Source: JAGOCV01 sp049445855 (GTDB lineage: Bacteria; Pseudomonadota; Gammaproteobacteria; Burkholderiales; Burkholderiaceae_C). Taken from it: 64,000 nucleotides of DNA. A program made the translations under genes and the position numbers. The first letter of the stretch is position 1, and the number at the start of each line of letters is the position of its first letter. The notes beneath the pieces were generated by a model. That model had not been told where the DNA came from and did not search any database. It was given only the letters and a program-made list of their open reading frames with translations. The stretch is taken from contig NZ_JBMSDV010000001.1 of assembly GCF_049445855.1 (NCBI RefSeq), forward strand, positions 434,001 to 498,000, read 5' to 3'. This document shows positions 24,477 to 32,479 of the stretch, piece by piece.

Positions 24477-25238
24477 ATGCACAACCAACACCTCTACATC
24501 CTCACCGGCGCGTCGCGGGGCATGGGCCTGGCCATCGCGCAGCAACTCGTCCAGCCGGGCCATGTGATCCTGGGCATTTCGCGTCGCAGCAACAACACGC
24601 TCGCATCGCAAGCGGCTTCCGCCAACGTGAAGCTCGAGCAGTGGGAGCAGGATCTCGCGCTCGGCGAAGCCGCCTCCGCGCGCCTGTCGGCCTGGCTGAG
24701 CACGCAGGACGCGAAGGCCTTCACCTCCGCCACGCTCATCAACAACGCCGGCGTCATTCCGCGGATCGCGCCGCTGGCCGACAGCGACGCGGCAGACCTC
24801 GCCAACGCGCTGCGCGTGGGGCTGGAAGCGCCGATGCTCATGAGCGCGGCATTCCTGCACGCGACGAAGGACTGGCCCGCCGCGCGCCGGGTGCTCAACA
24901 TTTCCTCGGGCCTCGGCCGTCGCGCGATGGCGTCGCAATCCGCCTACTGCGCAGCCAAGGCGGGCATGGACCACTTCACGCGATGCCTTGCGCTGGACGA
25001 AGCAGCGACGCCCAACGGCGCGAAAGTGTGCTCGCTCGCGCCCGGCGTCATCGACACCGATATGCAGGAGCAACTGCGTGGCGCCGACGCGGATGCGTTC
25101 CCGGATCGCGCAAATTTCGTGAACCTCAAGACGCAGGGCTCGCTGACGTCGGCGGAAGATGCGGCCGCGCGCATCCTGAAGTTCCTGGCCCGGCCCGATT
25201 TCGGCCAGAACCCGGTTGCCGACGTGCGGGACGCGTAG
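24477..25238 (+). CDS. Short-chain dehydrogenase/reductase (sepiapterin/benzil reductase-like)
   Basis: A 253-residue classical SDR. TGASRGMG (residues 10-17) binds NADP, NNAG is present at about 85-88, and the catalytic Ser in LNISSG and Tyr-Lys in YCAAK follow. The basic SRR after strand 2 suggests NADPH preference. The overall pattern (YILTGASRGMG, SLAPGVIDTDMQ) is close to benzil / sepiapterin-type carbonyl reductases. The substrate is unknown. It converges on the universal-stress gene. Confidence 0.9.
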   Translation: MHNQHLYILTGASRGMGLAIAQQLVQPGHVILGISRRSNNTLASQAASANVKLEQWEQDLALGEAASARLSAWLSTQDAKAFTSATLINNAGVIPRIAPLADSDAADLANALRVGLEAPMLMSAAFLHATKDWPAARRVLNISSGLGRRAMASQSAYCAAKAGMDHFTRCLALDEAATPNGAKVCSLAPGVIDTDMQEQLRGADADAFPDRANFVNLKTQGSLTSAEDAAARILKFLARPDFGQNPVADVRDA

Positions 25239-25253
25239 ACCGCGCTGCGGCCT

Positions 25254-25691
25254 TCAGCCGCGTACCACGAGCACGGGCAAGGTGGTGTGCGAGAGCACGC
25301 GCTGTGTCACGCTGCCCAGCAGCAACTTCTCGATGCCGTGGCGGCCGTGCGACCCCATGATGATGAGGTCCACGTCGTCGGCCGCCGCGGCCTCGAGCAC
25401 GCCTTCGTGCACCGCATGGCCTTCGACGACGCGCTGCGCACAGGGCACGCCTGCTGCTTCGGCCACACCGCTGGCCTGCGCAAGCGACTGTTTCGCACTC
25501 GCCGTGGCCGCCGCCTGGTATTCAGTCTGGCCGTAGGCGTAGTCCGCGCCGATGCCGGCAAAAGGATATTGGTCGATCACATGAACCGCGGTGACCTTGC
25601 CATCGAACACCTTGGCAAGTTCGATGGCCTTGTCCATGGCGAGCAATGCGGTGGAAGAGCCGTCGACCGGAACGAGGATGTGCTTGAACAT
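25254..25691 (-). CDS. Universal stress protein (UspA family)
   Basis: A 145-residue single-domain Usp. I start at the ATG at 25691 with AAGGAG upstream. KHILVPVDGS at the N-terminus and the nucleotide-binding signature GSHGRHGIEKLLLGSVTQRVLSHT (G-2x-G-9x-G-S/T) show the ATP-binding subgroup; it ends with LPVLVV. The role is stress survival, with the exact target unknown. It follows the 2OG-Fe dioxygenase on the same strand by about 40 bases. Confidence 0.93.
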   Translation of the reverse strand: MFKHILVPVDGSSTALLAMDKAIELAKVFDGKVTAVHVIDQYPFAGIGADYAYGQTEYQAAATASAKQSLAQASGVAEAAGVPCAQRVVEGHAVHEGVLEAAAADDVDLIIMGSHGRHGIEKLLLGSVTQRVLSHTTLPVLVVRG

Positions 25692-25731
25692 GGCGGTCTC
25701 CTTGTCGCAGCGTGTGCGCTGCAGCGCCACT

Positions 25732-26511
25732 TTACGGGCGTGCCGCGTCCGGGCGCTGTAGGACGCGATCCTTTTCAGTCCAACCCTGGAAGCCGCCCGC
25801 GCGGCAGGTCAGCACCAGCGTGTCGCGATGCGCGTCGTCGCCGGTCGGCTGGATCGGCGTGGATTCGTGGATCACCCGTTCGTCGTCCAGCAACAGCAGC
25901 GACCATGGCTCGGCGAGCGTGAAGCGCTGGCCGTTCGGGCCCGCCGCTTCGAACACACGCGTCTCGCCGCCCTTGATGTGATGCCGCGCCAGCAGGAACA
26001 CGGCCACCAGGTCGACGCCGTCGCGATGCGCGCCTTCGGGCGTGGGCCGGCCGATGCCGTCCGTCGTGTCGATGCGGAACTGGTGCGCCTCCACGTACCA
26101 CGGCTGCGTGCCGCGCAATGCCGATGCGCTGCGGCCGAGTGCACGAAGCAGTTGCAGCCAGTCGGGCGCGGCCGCGTCGGCGTCCTTCATCGGTTCGAAC
26201 CAGCGCTGCATGCCGCCGTGCAGTGCGTTGTATTCCACCGGCTGCCAGTGCGCGCGATGCGGTGACCGCGTGACGGTGTCGCCATCCACGACGAAGCAAG
26301 AGTGGCGGCGGCGGCGATAGCGCCCGCCGTCCTTCAGGTAGTTGTCGGGCGGCAGGTCTTCCCAGCCCGGCAGCAGCGCCTGCAGGCCCCCGGCTGTGCA
26401 GCCGGACCAGGCGCGCACGCCTGCGGCATCGAGCACGGCGTAGCCGCGCGAGCGCAATTCGTCGTCAGTGGAAGCGGCCGCGACGACGGGCGGCGGGAAC
26501 AGGTCGGGCAT
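25732..26511 (-). CDS. 2-oxoglutarate-Fe(II) dioxygenase family protein
   Basis: A 259-residue protein of the 2OG-Fe_Oxy_2 type, the group that includes bacterial amino-acid hydroxylases such as isoleucine dioxygenase. GAHRDGVDLVAVFLL carries the His-X-Asp iron ligands. VIHESTPI carries the distal His, with HRDTLVLTCR a few residues later holding the 2OG-binding Arg. It is the third gene downstream of egtB and egtD on the same strand (after DUF427), so it could act on histidine- or ergothioneine-derived compounds, but that is a guess. Confidence 0.82.
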   Translation of the reverse strand: MPDLFPPPVVAAASTDDELRSRGYAVLDAAGVRAWSGCTAGGLQALLPGWEDLPPDNYLKDGGRYRRRRHSCFVVDGDTVTRSPHRAHWQPVEYNALHGGMQRWFEPMKDADAAAPDWLQLLRALGRSASALRGTQPWYVEAHQFRIDTTDGIGRPTPEGAHRDGVDLVAVFLLARHHIKGGETRVFEAAGPNGQRFTLAEPWSLLLLDDERVIHESTPIQPTGDDAHRDTLVLTCRAGGFQGWTEKDRVLQRPDAARP

Positions 26512-26522
26512 GCCCCCGATTG

Positions 26523-26801
26523 TTACTCGACTTTCACGCCCTTCCAGAAGGCCACACGGCCACGCACCATGTCAGCCTCGGGTTTGGGGTCGGCGTAATA
26601 CCAGGCGGCGTCGGTGTTGAGTTCACCGTTGACGAGCAGCGAGTAGTAGCTCGCCTTGCCCTTCCACGCGCAGGTGGTGCTGTGGTTGCTGAAGGTCACG
26701 TAGTCGCGGTTGAGCGCGCTCTCGGGGAAGTAGTGGTTGCCTTCCACCAGCACCGTGTCGTCGCTCTCGGCGATGACGGCGCCGTTCCAGGTTGCTTTCA
26801 T
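26523..26801 (-). CDS. DUF427 domain protein
   Basis: A 92-residue protein made of one DUF427 domain: ATWNGAVIAESDDTVLVEGNHYFP, CAWKGKASYYSL, and AAWYYADPKPEADMVRGRVAFW. The family is widespread and has no established activity. It lies 11 bases from the 2OG-Fe dioxygenase and 39 bases after egtD, so it is probably part of the same message. Confidence 0.92.
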   Translation of the reverse strand: MKATWNGAVIAESDDTVLVEGNHYFPESALNRDYVTFSNHSTTCAWKGKASYYSLLVNGELNTDAAWYYADPKPEADMVRGRVAFWKGVKVE

Positions 26802-26840
26802 GATGTTTCTTTCGGAATCGTCCGGTTCAGGTCCTTGGGT

Positions 26841-27851
26841 TCACACGGGCGCATCGAGCCAGTGCACGCTGAAGCGCTCGTCCCGGTCGGTCCAGACGGG
26901 GCCCGGCGTGAAGCCCGCTTCACGCGCGATGGCCTGCAGGCCGCTCACGGTGAACTTGTGCGAGTTTTCGGTGTGGATCGTCTCGCCCTGCTCGAAGCTG
27001 AAGCGTTCGCCCGCCAGCTGCACCTGCTGCCGGCGGCGGCTGACCAGGTGCATCTCGATGCGCTGCAGCGGCGAATTGTAGAAGGCCCCGTGGTCGAATT
27101 GCGCGAGGTCGAAGTCGGCACCGAGTTCGCGATTGGCACGTGCCAGCAGGTTCAGGTTGAACGCGGCCGTGACGCCCTGTGCGTCGTTGTAGGCTGCGTG
27201 CAGCGTGGCCGGGTCCTTCACCAGGTCGGCCCCGAGCAACAGTGCACCCCCCTTCAGCACGCAGGCCGCCATGCGCAGGAAGGCTCTCGCTTCGTCGGGT
27301 GTGAAGTTGCCGATGGTGGAACCGGGGAAGAAGCCGACGCGTCGGCCGGCCGGCTTCGACGGTGCTGCAACCGGCAGCGACAGGCCACGCGTGTAGTCCG
27401 CCACCACGGGCACGACATCCAGGCCGGGATAGTCGTGGCGCAGCACGTCGGCCGACGCCTGCAGGTGTTCACCCGAAATGTCGATGGGCACATAGCGCGC
27501 GGGCGCGTCCATCGCGTCCAGCAGCAGCCGCACCTTGTGCAGCGAGCCTGCGCCGAACTCCACGAGCTCGGCACCCGGACCCATGCGCGCCGCCATCTCG
27601 TGGGCGTGCTGCTTCAGCAACGCGACTTCGGTGCGCGTGGGGTAGTACTCGGGCAATTCGCAGATGCGGTCGAACAGTGCCGAGCCCTGCGCGTCATAGA
27701 AATACTTGGGCGAGATGCTGCGCTGCCGCGCGCGCAGGGCCTGCCGCATGTCGTGCATGAAGGCGGCCCGGGCAAGGCTTTCGTCGTCGTTGGGCGCGCC
27801 GTCGGCGGATGCAGCCGTGTAGTCGGGCTCCAGCAAGGTTCTGGTGAGCAT
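26841..27851 (-). CDS. egtD: L-histidine N-alpha-methyltransferase (ergothioneine biosynthesis)
   Basis: A 336-residue enzyme that trimethylates histidine to hercynine with AdoMet. ISPKYFYDAQGSALFDRICELPEYYPTR spans the substrate-binding N-terminal part; ELVEFGAGS is AdoMet motif I; GFFPGSTIGNF and the late EMHLVSRRRQ complete the EgtD pattern. I start at the ATG at 27851, since in-frame sequence further upstream is non-conserved. It follows egtB by 67 bases, so the two make hercynine and its sulfoxide in sequence. Confidence 0.94.
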   Translation of the reverse strand: MLTRTLLEPDYTAASADGAPNDDESLARAAFMHDMRQALRARQRSISPKYFYDAQGSALFDRICELPEYYPTRTEVALLKQHAHEMAARMGPGAELVEFGAGSLHKVRLLLDAMDAPARYVPIDISGEHLQASADVLRHDYPGLDVVPVVADYTRGLSLPVAAPSKPAGRRVGFFPGSTIGNFTPDEARAFLRMAACVLKGGALLLGADLVKDPATLHAAYNDAQGVTAAFNLNLLARANRELGADFDLAQFDHGAFYNSPLQRIEMHLVSRRRQQVQLAGERFSFEQGETIHTENSHKFTVSGLQAIAREAGFTPGPVWTDRDERFSVHWLDAPV

Positions 27852-27918
27852 GTTTCGTCCTTTTTTGTGAAAGCGCCGGGGAAGCGCCGCTGGTGTGTGT
27901 TGTCGAAAAGGATGTCGC

Positions 27919-29214
27919 CTAGTCGTCTTTCGCGAGCCGGATGCCGCTGAACTGCCAGCGCGCCGAAGGCGGGAAGAAGTTGCGGTACGTCGTGCGGGTA
28001 TGGCCTTCGGGCGTGGCAAGGCTGCCGCCGCGCAAGATCATCTGCCCCACCATGAACTTGCCGTTGTATTCGGCCACCGCGCCGGCCAGCGGCTTGAAGC
28101 CGGGATACGGGTCGTACGACGAACGCGTCCATTGCCAGGCATGGCCGGTGAGCTGGCGCATGCCCTCCATGCGGCTTGCGGTTTCCCACTCGAACTCGGT
28201 GGGCAGGCGCGCACCGGCCCATTCGGCATAGGCGGCGGCCTCGTAGAAACTCAGGTGCATCACCGGCGTGAGGGGATCCATCGGACGGACACCGTTCAGG
28301 CCAAACACATGCCATTGCGTCGAAGCGGGCACGCCGGAAAGACGTGGGTCTCCCGCAGGCACCCAGTACAGCGGCGCCTGCCAGTTCTGGGCTTGCACCA
28401 TCGCCCAGCCGTCGGACAGCCAGAGCGAAGGACGCCGGTAGCCGCCATCGGCGACGAACTGCGCGTATTCGCCGCACGTGACCAGCCGGTCCGCCATGCG
28501 GAAGGGCTGGAGCAATACCGGATGGCGGGGTGTCTCGTTGTCGAACGCAAACTCCTCGCCTTCGTGGCCCACGCGCTGCACGCCGCCGGGGTGATGCAGC
28601 CATCCGATCGGCTCGCACGCCTGCGCCAGGCGCAACGAAGGCGACTCCATCGGCTCATAAGCGGGCAGCAGCGGGTTGCACGAGAACGCATGCAGCAGGT
28701 CGGTCAGGATGAGTTCCTGGTGCTGCTGTTCGTGATGCAGGCCCAGCGTGATGAGCGGCGCCACACGCTTCCACACATCGGCCTCGCATTCCTGCAGCAG
28801 CTTCTGCACGGCGGCGTCGACATGCGCGCGATAGGCCAGCACTTCATCCAGCGAAGGCCGTGTGAGCAGGCCACGTTGCGCGCGGGTGTGACGCGGGCCG
28901 AGCGATTCGTAATACGAGTTGAAAAGGTAGAAGAAGCGCGTGTCGTACGGACGATAGTCCGGCATGTGCGGGCGCAGCACCACCGCCTCGAAGAACCAGG
29001 TGGTGTGGGCCAGATGCCATTTCACCGGGCTCGCATCGGGCATGGACTGCACGTTCTGGTCTTCAGCCGACAGCGGCGCGGCGAGCGCCAGCGTGTGGCT
29101 GCGCACGCGCACGTGGCGCGCGGCGAGATCGGCAGCCAGCGAGCCGATGGCAGGAGCCCTCGCGGCAGCGCTGCCGTGTGGCAGCAGATCGGATTCGAGC
29201 AGCGATGCGGTCAT
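27919..29214 (-). CDS. egtB: Ergothioneine sulfoxide synthase EgtB
   Basis: A 431-residue nonheme-iron enzyme joining hercynine to a thiol (gamma-glutamylcysteine or cysteine) with O2. The N-terminal DinB-like domain holds the iron site: His in WHLAHTTW near residue 67, and the H-X3-H-X-E motif at residues 161-167 (HEQQHQE). The C-terminal FGE-sulfatase domain has EFEWETASR and HAWQWTRSSYDPYPGF. AAGGAGG precedes the ATG at 29214. egtA, egtC and egtE homologues are not here; gshA in this window could supply gamma-glutamylcysteine, and the C-S lyase must be elsewhere. Confidence 0.94.
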   Translation of the reverse strand: MTASLLESDLLPHGSAAARAPAIGSLAADLAARHVRVRSHTLALAAPLSAEDQNVQSMPDASPVKWHLAHTTWFFEAVVLRPHMPDYRPYDTRFFYLFNSYYESLGPRHTRAQRGLLTRPSLDEVLAYRAHVDAAVQKLLQECEADVWKRVAPLITLGLHHEQQHQELILTDLLHAFSCNPLLPAYEPMESPSLRLAQACEPIGWLHHPGGVQRVGHEGEEFAFDNETPRHPVLLQPFRMADRLVTCGEYAQFVADGGYRRPSLWLSDGWAMVQAQNWQAPLYWVPAGDPRLSGVPASTQWHVFGLNGVRPMDPLTPVMHLSFYEAAAYAEWAGARLPTEFEWETASRMEGMRQLTGHAWQWTRSSYDPYPGFKPLAGAVAEYNGKFMVGQMILRGGSLATPEGHTRTTYRNFFPPSARWQFSGIRLAKDD

Positions 29215-29324
29215 GGTCGACGCCTCCTTGCGCCACTGTCGCGTTGGCAACGTGCAGGTGTGGATTGCCACGCTACCATGCGCCCCTGCCTGACACAACT
29301 GACAAAACCAGTGGAGACACTTTC

Positions 29325-30350
29325 ATGACAACGCTCACCAATCACCAGATCCGCCTCGCTTCGCGCCCGCAGGGTTTGCCCGTGGAGGCGAACTGGCAGC
29401 GTTCGCAGGAGCCGGTGGCGCAACCTGACGAAGGCGGCGTGCTGGTGCAAACCCTCGCCCTCTCGCTCGACCCGGCCATGCGCGGCTGGATGAACGAAGG
29501 CAAGAGCTACATCCCGCCGGTGGGCATCGGCGAAGTCATGCGTGCGGGTGGCGTCGGCCGCGTGGTGGCGTCGCGCAATCCGGCGTTTGCCGTGGGCGAC
29601 GCGGTGTATGCCTCGCTCGGCGTGCAGGAATACGCGCTCATCCCCGCAGCCGAGGTGCGTCGCAGCGGCCTCGCGAAAATCGACCTGCGCGCGGGGTCGC
29701 TCACGCAGTGGCTCAATGTGCTCGGCATGCCGGGCATGACGGGTTACTTCGGCCTGATGGACGTGGGCGTGCCCAAGGCCGGAGAAACGCTGGTGGTTTC
29801 CGGCGCGGCCGGCGCGGTCGGCCAGACCGTCGGTCAACTCGCGAAGATCAAGGGCCTGCGCGTCGTCGGCATCGCCGGCGGCCAGGCCAAGTGCGACTGG
29901 GTGGTGAAGGAGCTCGGCTTCGACGCCTGCATCGACTACAAGGCCGGCGACGTGAGGGCCGGCCTGAAGGAGTACTGCCCCTCGGGCGTGGACATCTACT
30001 TCGACAACGTGGGCGGCGACATCCTCGACGCCGTGCTCGCACGCATCAACCGGAAGGCGCGCATCGTCATCTGCGGTGCGATCAGCCAGTACAACAACAC
30101 GACGGCCGTGCAGGGCCCCAGGAACTACATGAGCCTGCTGGTGAACCGCGCGCGCATGGAGGGCATGGTGGTGTTCGACTATGCCGACCGCTACCCGCAA
30201 GCGATCGCCGAACTGGCCGGCTACCTGAGGGACGGCCGCATGAAGAGCCGGGAAGACGTGGTGGAGGGGCTGCAATCGTTTCCCGATGCCTTGCTTCGCC
30301 TGTTCAGTGGCGCGAACTTCGGCAAGCTGGTGCTGAAGGTCGCGGACTGA
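29325..30350 (+). CDS. NADP-dependent medium-chain oxidoreductase (CurA/leukotriene B4 dehydrogenase-like)
   Basis: A 341-residue zinc-independent MDR enzyme. The N-terminal GroES-like half has SLDPAMRGWM. The Rossmann half has LGMPGMTGYFGL, then VVSGAAGAVGQTVGQLAKI for NADP. It also has IDYFDNVGGD-type residues and ARIVICGAISQYN. These blocks match the CurA / LTB4DH group that reduces C=C bonds in enones. GGAGAC precedes the ATG at 29325. It diverges from egtB by about 110 bases. The physiological substrate is unknown. Confidence 0.92.
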   Translation: MTTLTNHQIRLASRPQGLPVEANWQRSQEPVAQPDEGGVLVQTLALSLDPAMRGWMNEGKSYIPPVGIGEVMRAGGVGRVVASRNPAFAVGDAVYASLGVQEYALIPAAEVRRSGLAKIDLRAGSLTQWLNVLGMPGMTGYFGLMDVGVPKAGETLVVSGAAGAVGQTVGQLAKIKGLRVVGIAGGQAKCDWVVKELGFDACIDYKAGDVRAGLKEYCPSGVDIYFDNVGGDILDAVLARINRKARIVICGAISQYNNTTAVQGPRNYMSLLVNRARMEGMVVFDYADRYPQAIAELAGYLRDGRMKSREDVVEGLQSFPDALLRLFSGANFGKLVLKVAD

Positions 30351-30369
30351 GTTCACGGGGCGACCGGCC

Positions 30370-31038
30370 TCAGGCCAGCCGCATCGTTTCGCCATCGAAC
30401 ACGACGCGCGCGCCCGTGCTCACCGGGTTGCTGCGCTCCACCGTGCGGGTGCTGCCGTCGTCCATGCGCACGCGAACCTGGTAGACCGTCACCGTCTTCA
30501 TGTTCTTCTCGATGGCGTTGCCGGCATAGCCGCCGCCGACCGCGCCCAGCACCGTCATCGCTGCGCGGCCATTGCCGCCGCCGACCTGGTTGCCGAGCAG
30601 GCCGCCGACCACTGCACCACCCACGGCGCCGACGCCGCTGGGCTGCTGCGCGCGCTTCACGGCAGCGACAGATTCGACGACGCCGCACGAAGCACACACG
30701 GCGGCCGGCGCAGGCGCCTGTGTGGAAGCAACAGGCCTGGAAGATGACGGGCGCACGGGCGCAGGCTGGCTCGCCTGGGCCACGGCGGGTTGCTGCGAAG
30801 TGGCCTGCGCGGCGGGCGACATCACCGGGGCGGTGCCCTGCGCTGCAGCCATTTCAGCCGGTGTGCCGGAACGCGCTTCCGTCCTGTTGACCACGAGCGT
30901 GGCTGCGAGCGCCAGCACCGTCAGGGCGAGCACTGCCAGCACGGGAATCAGTGCCTTGCTGTGACGGAGGCGATCGGACAGCGGCATGATCGCCTGCTCG
31001 CCGGGAGAAAGATGATGGGGCTGGTTCGTCGTATTCAT
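30370..31038 (-). CDS. Glycine-zipper 2TM-domain envelope protein
   Basis: A 222-residue protein. One N-terminal membrane segment lies at residues about 29-49, followed by an Ala/Pro/Gln/Ser-rich linker of about 60 residues with a CASC pair, and then a glycine-zipper (GVGAVGGAVVGGLLGNQVGGG) typical of the SlyB/Rick_17kDa-like 2TM fold. The C-terminus (YQVRVRMDDGSTRTVE) resembles the usual outer-surface beta part. It is a cell-envelope protein of unknown role. It follows the small 73-residue membrane-protein gene by 18 bases. Confidence 0.85.
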   Translation of the reverse strand: MNTTNQPHHLSPGEQAIMPLSDRLRHSKALIPVLAVLALTVLALAATLVVNRTEARSGTPAEMAAAQGTAPVMSPAAQATSQQPAVAQASQPAPVRPSSSRPVASTQAPAPAAVCASCGVVESVAAVKRAQQPSGVGAVGGAVVGGLLGNQVGGGNGRAAMTVLGAVGGGYAGNAIEKNMKTVTVYQVRVRMDDGSTRTVERSNPVSTGARVVFDGETMRLA

Positions 31039-31056
31039 GAGGAGGATCCTTCGTTG

Positions 31057-31278
31057 TCAGACCACGAGAGCAGCGGCCACAGCCGGCACCACGAACATCA
31101 CGACCGCGACGCCTGCGAACGCCAGTTGCTGCGCGTGCTGCAACCAGACGGCACGACCGCGCTCGACGGCTTCGTCGCTCGGGTCCGGGGACTTGTCAGC
31201 ACGCTGCGGTCCAAAGCCCGAGTGGCGATAGTAGGCCTGCTGGTACAGCCGCTCGAAATCGTGTTCGGTAGTCTGCAT
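31057..31278 (-). CDS. Small single-span membrane protein, unknown function
   Basis: A 73-residue protein with a charged N-terminal half (FERLYQQAYYRHSGFGPQR, acidic around residues 28-40) and one C-terminal hydrophobic segment of about 22 residues ending in Ala/Val. AAGGACG precedes the ATG. It lies 18 bases upstream of the glycine-zipper gene on the same strand, so the two may form an envelope operon. I do not recognise the family. Confidence 0.65.
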   Translation of the reverse strand: MQTTEHDFERLYQQAYYRHSGFGPQRADKSPDPSDEAVERGRAVWLQHAQQLAFAGVAVVMFVVPAVAAALVV

Positions 31279-31398
31279 GTCGTCGTCCTTGCCGTCTGAA
31301 AACGGGATGGGACATTTGTAACGCCACGCTTCGGAAGCAGATGCAGGACGGCGCTCGAACTGGTTGTAGGAGCCGTCCGACCGTGGTGTATCGGGAAC

Positions 31399-32421
31399 TC
31401 AGCCTAGCGCGAATTCTTCCGCCAGCAACTCGAACGACCGCCGCTGCGCTGCAGGGTCCCAGGTCCAGGTGATGACGACGATTTCGTCCACTTCCAGCTC
31501 TTCGGCCAGCGCCCGCAGCTTCGCGCCCACCTGCGCCGCCGTGCCCACCATGGCATCGCGTCGCAGCGCATCCACGTGCGGCTGCTCGGCGGAGTTCCAT
31601 TCGCGCGTCGCCTCTTCGGGCGGCAGCAAGGGACCGAAGCGACCTGTCAACCGGTCCACACGCGTGCGCTCGCGGCTGCGGAACAGGTGCCAGGCCTCCT
31701 CTTCCGTGTCCGCCGCCAGCGCCCAGACGCAGACGGTCGCTTCCGGCTTCGAGCTGCCTGCGGCATTCGGACGGAAGTTCTGGCGGTACAGCTCCAGGGA
31801 TTGCTGCGCGCCCTGCCCGTCCGTGATGAAGTAGGCGAACGCATACGGCAGCCCGTAGTGCGCCGCCAGTTGCGCGCCGTAGGCCGAGCTGCCCAGCATC
31901 CACAAGGTCGGCGCGGTCGCGCTCTGCGGCAGCGCGGCAATTCCGTATCCCGGATGTCCCTGCGGCACGCCCTCGCCGCAGGCCCAGGCCTGCAGCTCCA
32001 GCACCTGCTGGGGGAAAGCGTCGGAGGCGTTGCGGTCCCGGTTGAGCAGCATGGCGGTGCGCCCGTCGCTGCCCGGTGCGCGGCCCACGCCCATGTCGAT
32101 TCGGCCCGGCGCCAGTGCATCCAGCACGCGGAACTGCTCGGCCACCTTGAACGGCGCGTAGTGCGGCAGCATGACGCCTGCACTGCCGATGCGGATGCGC
32201 TTCGTGCGCGCGGCGATCGCCGCCATGAGGATTTCCGGCGCCGTGCCGACGATGGTGGACAGCGCGTGATGCTCGCTGACCCAGAAGCGGTGATAGCCCA
32301 GCGCCTCGCAATGTTCGGCCATGCTCACCGTGTTGCGGATGGCTTCGTCCTGCGCGCGTCCCACCCCCGAGACGGACTGGTCGAGGACCGACAGCCTCAG
32401 CTTGCGTGTTGTTGTCGTCAT
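31399..32421 (-). CDS. LLM-class flavin-dependent oxidoreductase
   Basis: A 340-residue luciferase-like monooxygenase. I start at the ATG at 32421 (TTTTRKLRLSVLDQS); sequence upstream is non-conserved. RFWVSEHHAL, GSAGVMLPHYAP, PGRIDMGVGRAPG, and the late PYAFAYFITDG are typical of the YhbW/MsnO8-type group. It uses reduced FMN supplied by a separate reductase. The substrate is unknown. It is divergent from the type II NADH dehydrogenase with a 58-base gap. Confidence 0.92.
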   Translation of the reverse strand: MTTTTRKLRLSVLDQSVSGVGRAQDEAIRNTVSMAEHCEALGYHRFWVSEHHALSTIVGTAPEILMAAIAARTKRIRIGSAGVMLPHYAPFKVAEQFRVLDALAPGRIDMGVGRAPGSDGRTAMLLNRDRNASDAFPQQVLELQAWACGEGVPQGHPGYGIAALPQSATAPTLWMLGSSAYGAQLAAHYGLPYAFAYFITDGQGAQQSLELYRQNFRPNAAGSSKPEATVCVWALAADTEEEAWHLFRSRERTRVDRLTGRFGPLLPPEEATREWNSAEQPHVDALRRDAMVGTAAQVGAKLRALAEELEVDEIVVITWTWDPAAQRRSFELLAEEFALG

Positions 32422-32479
32422 GGCCGGGAGCTTGGCACAAGCGCAGCGGGCGCGCTGGCCGTGTGCGCATAATCCCCAC

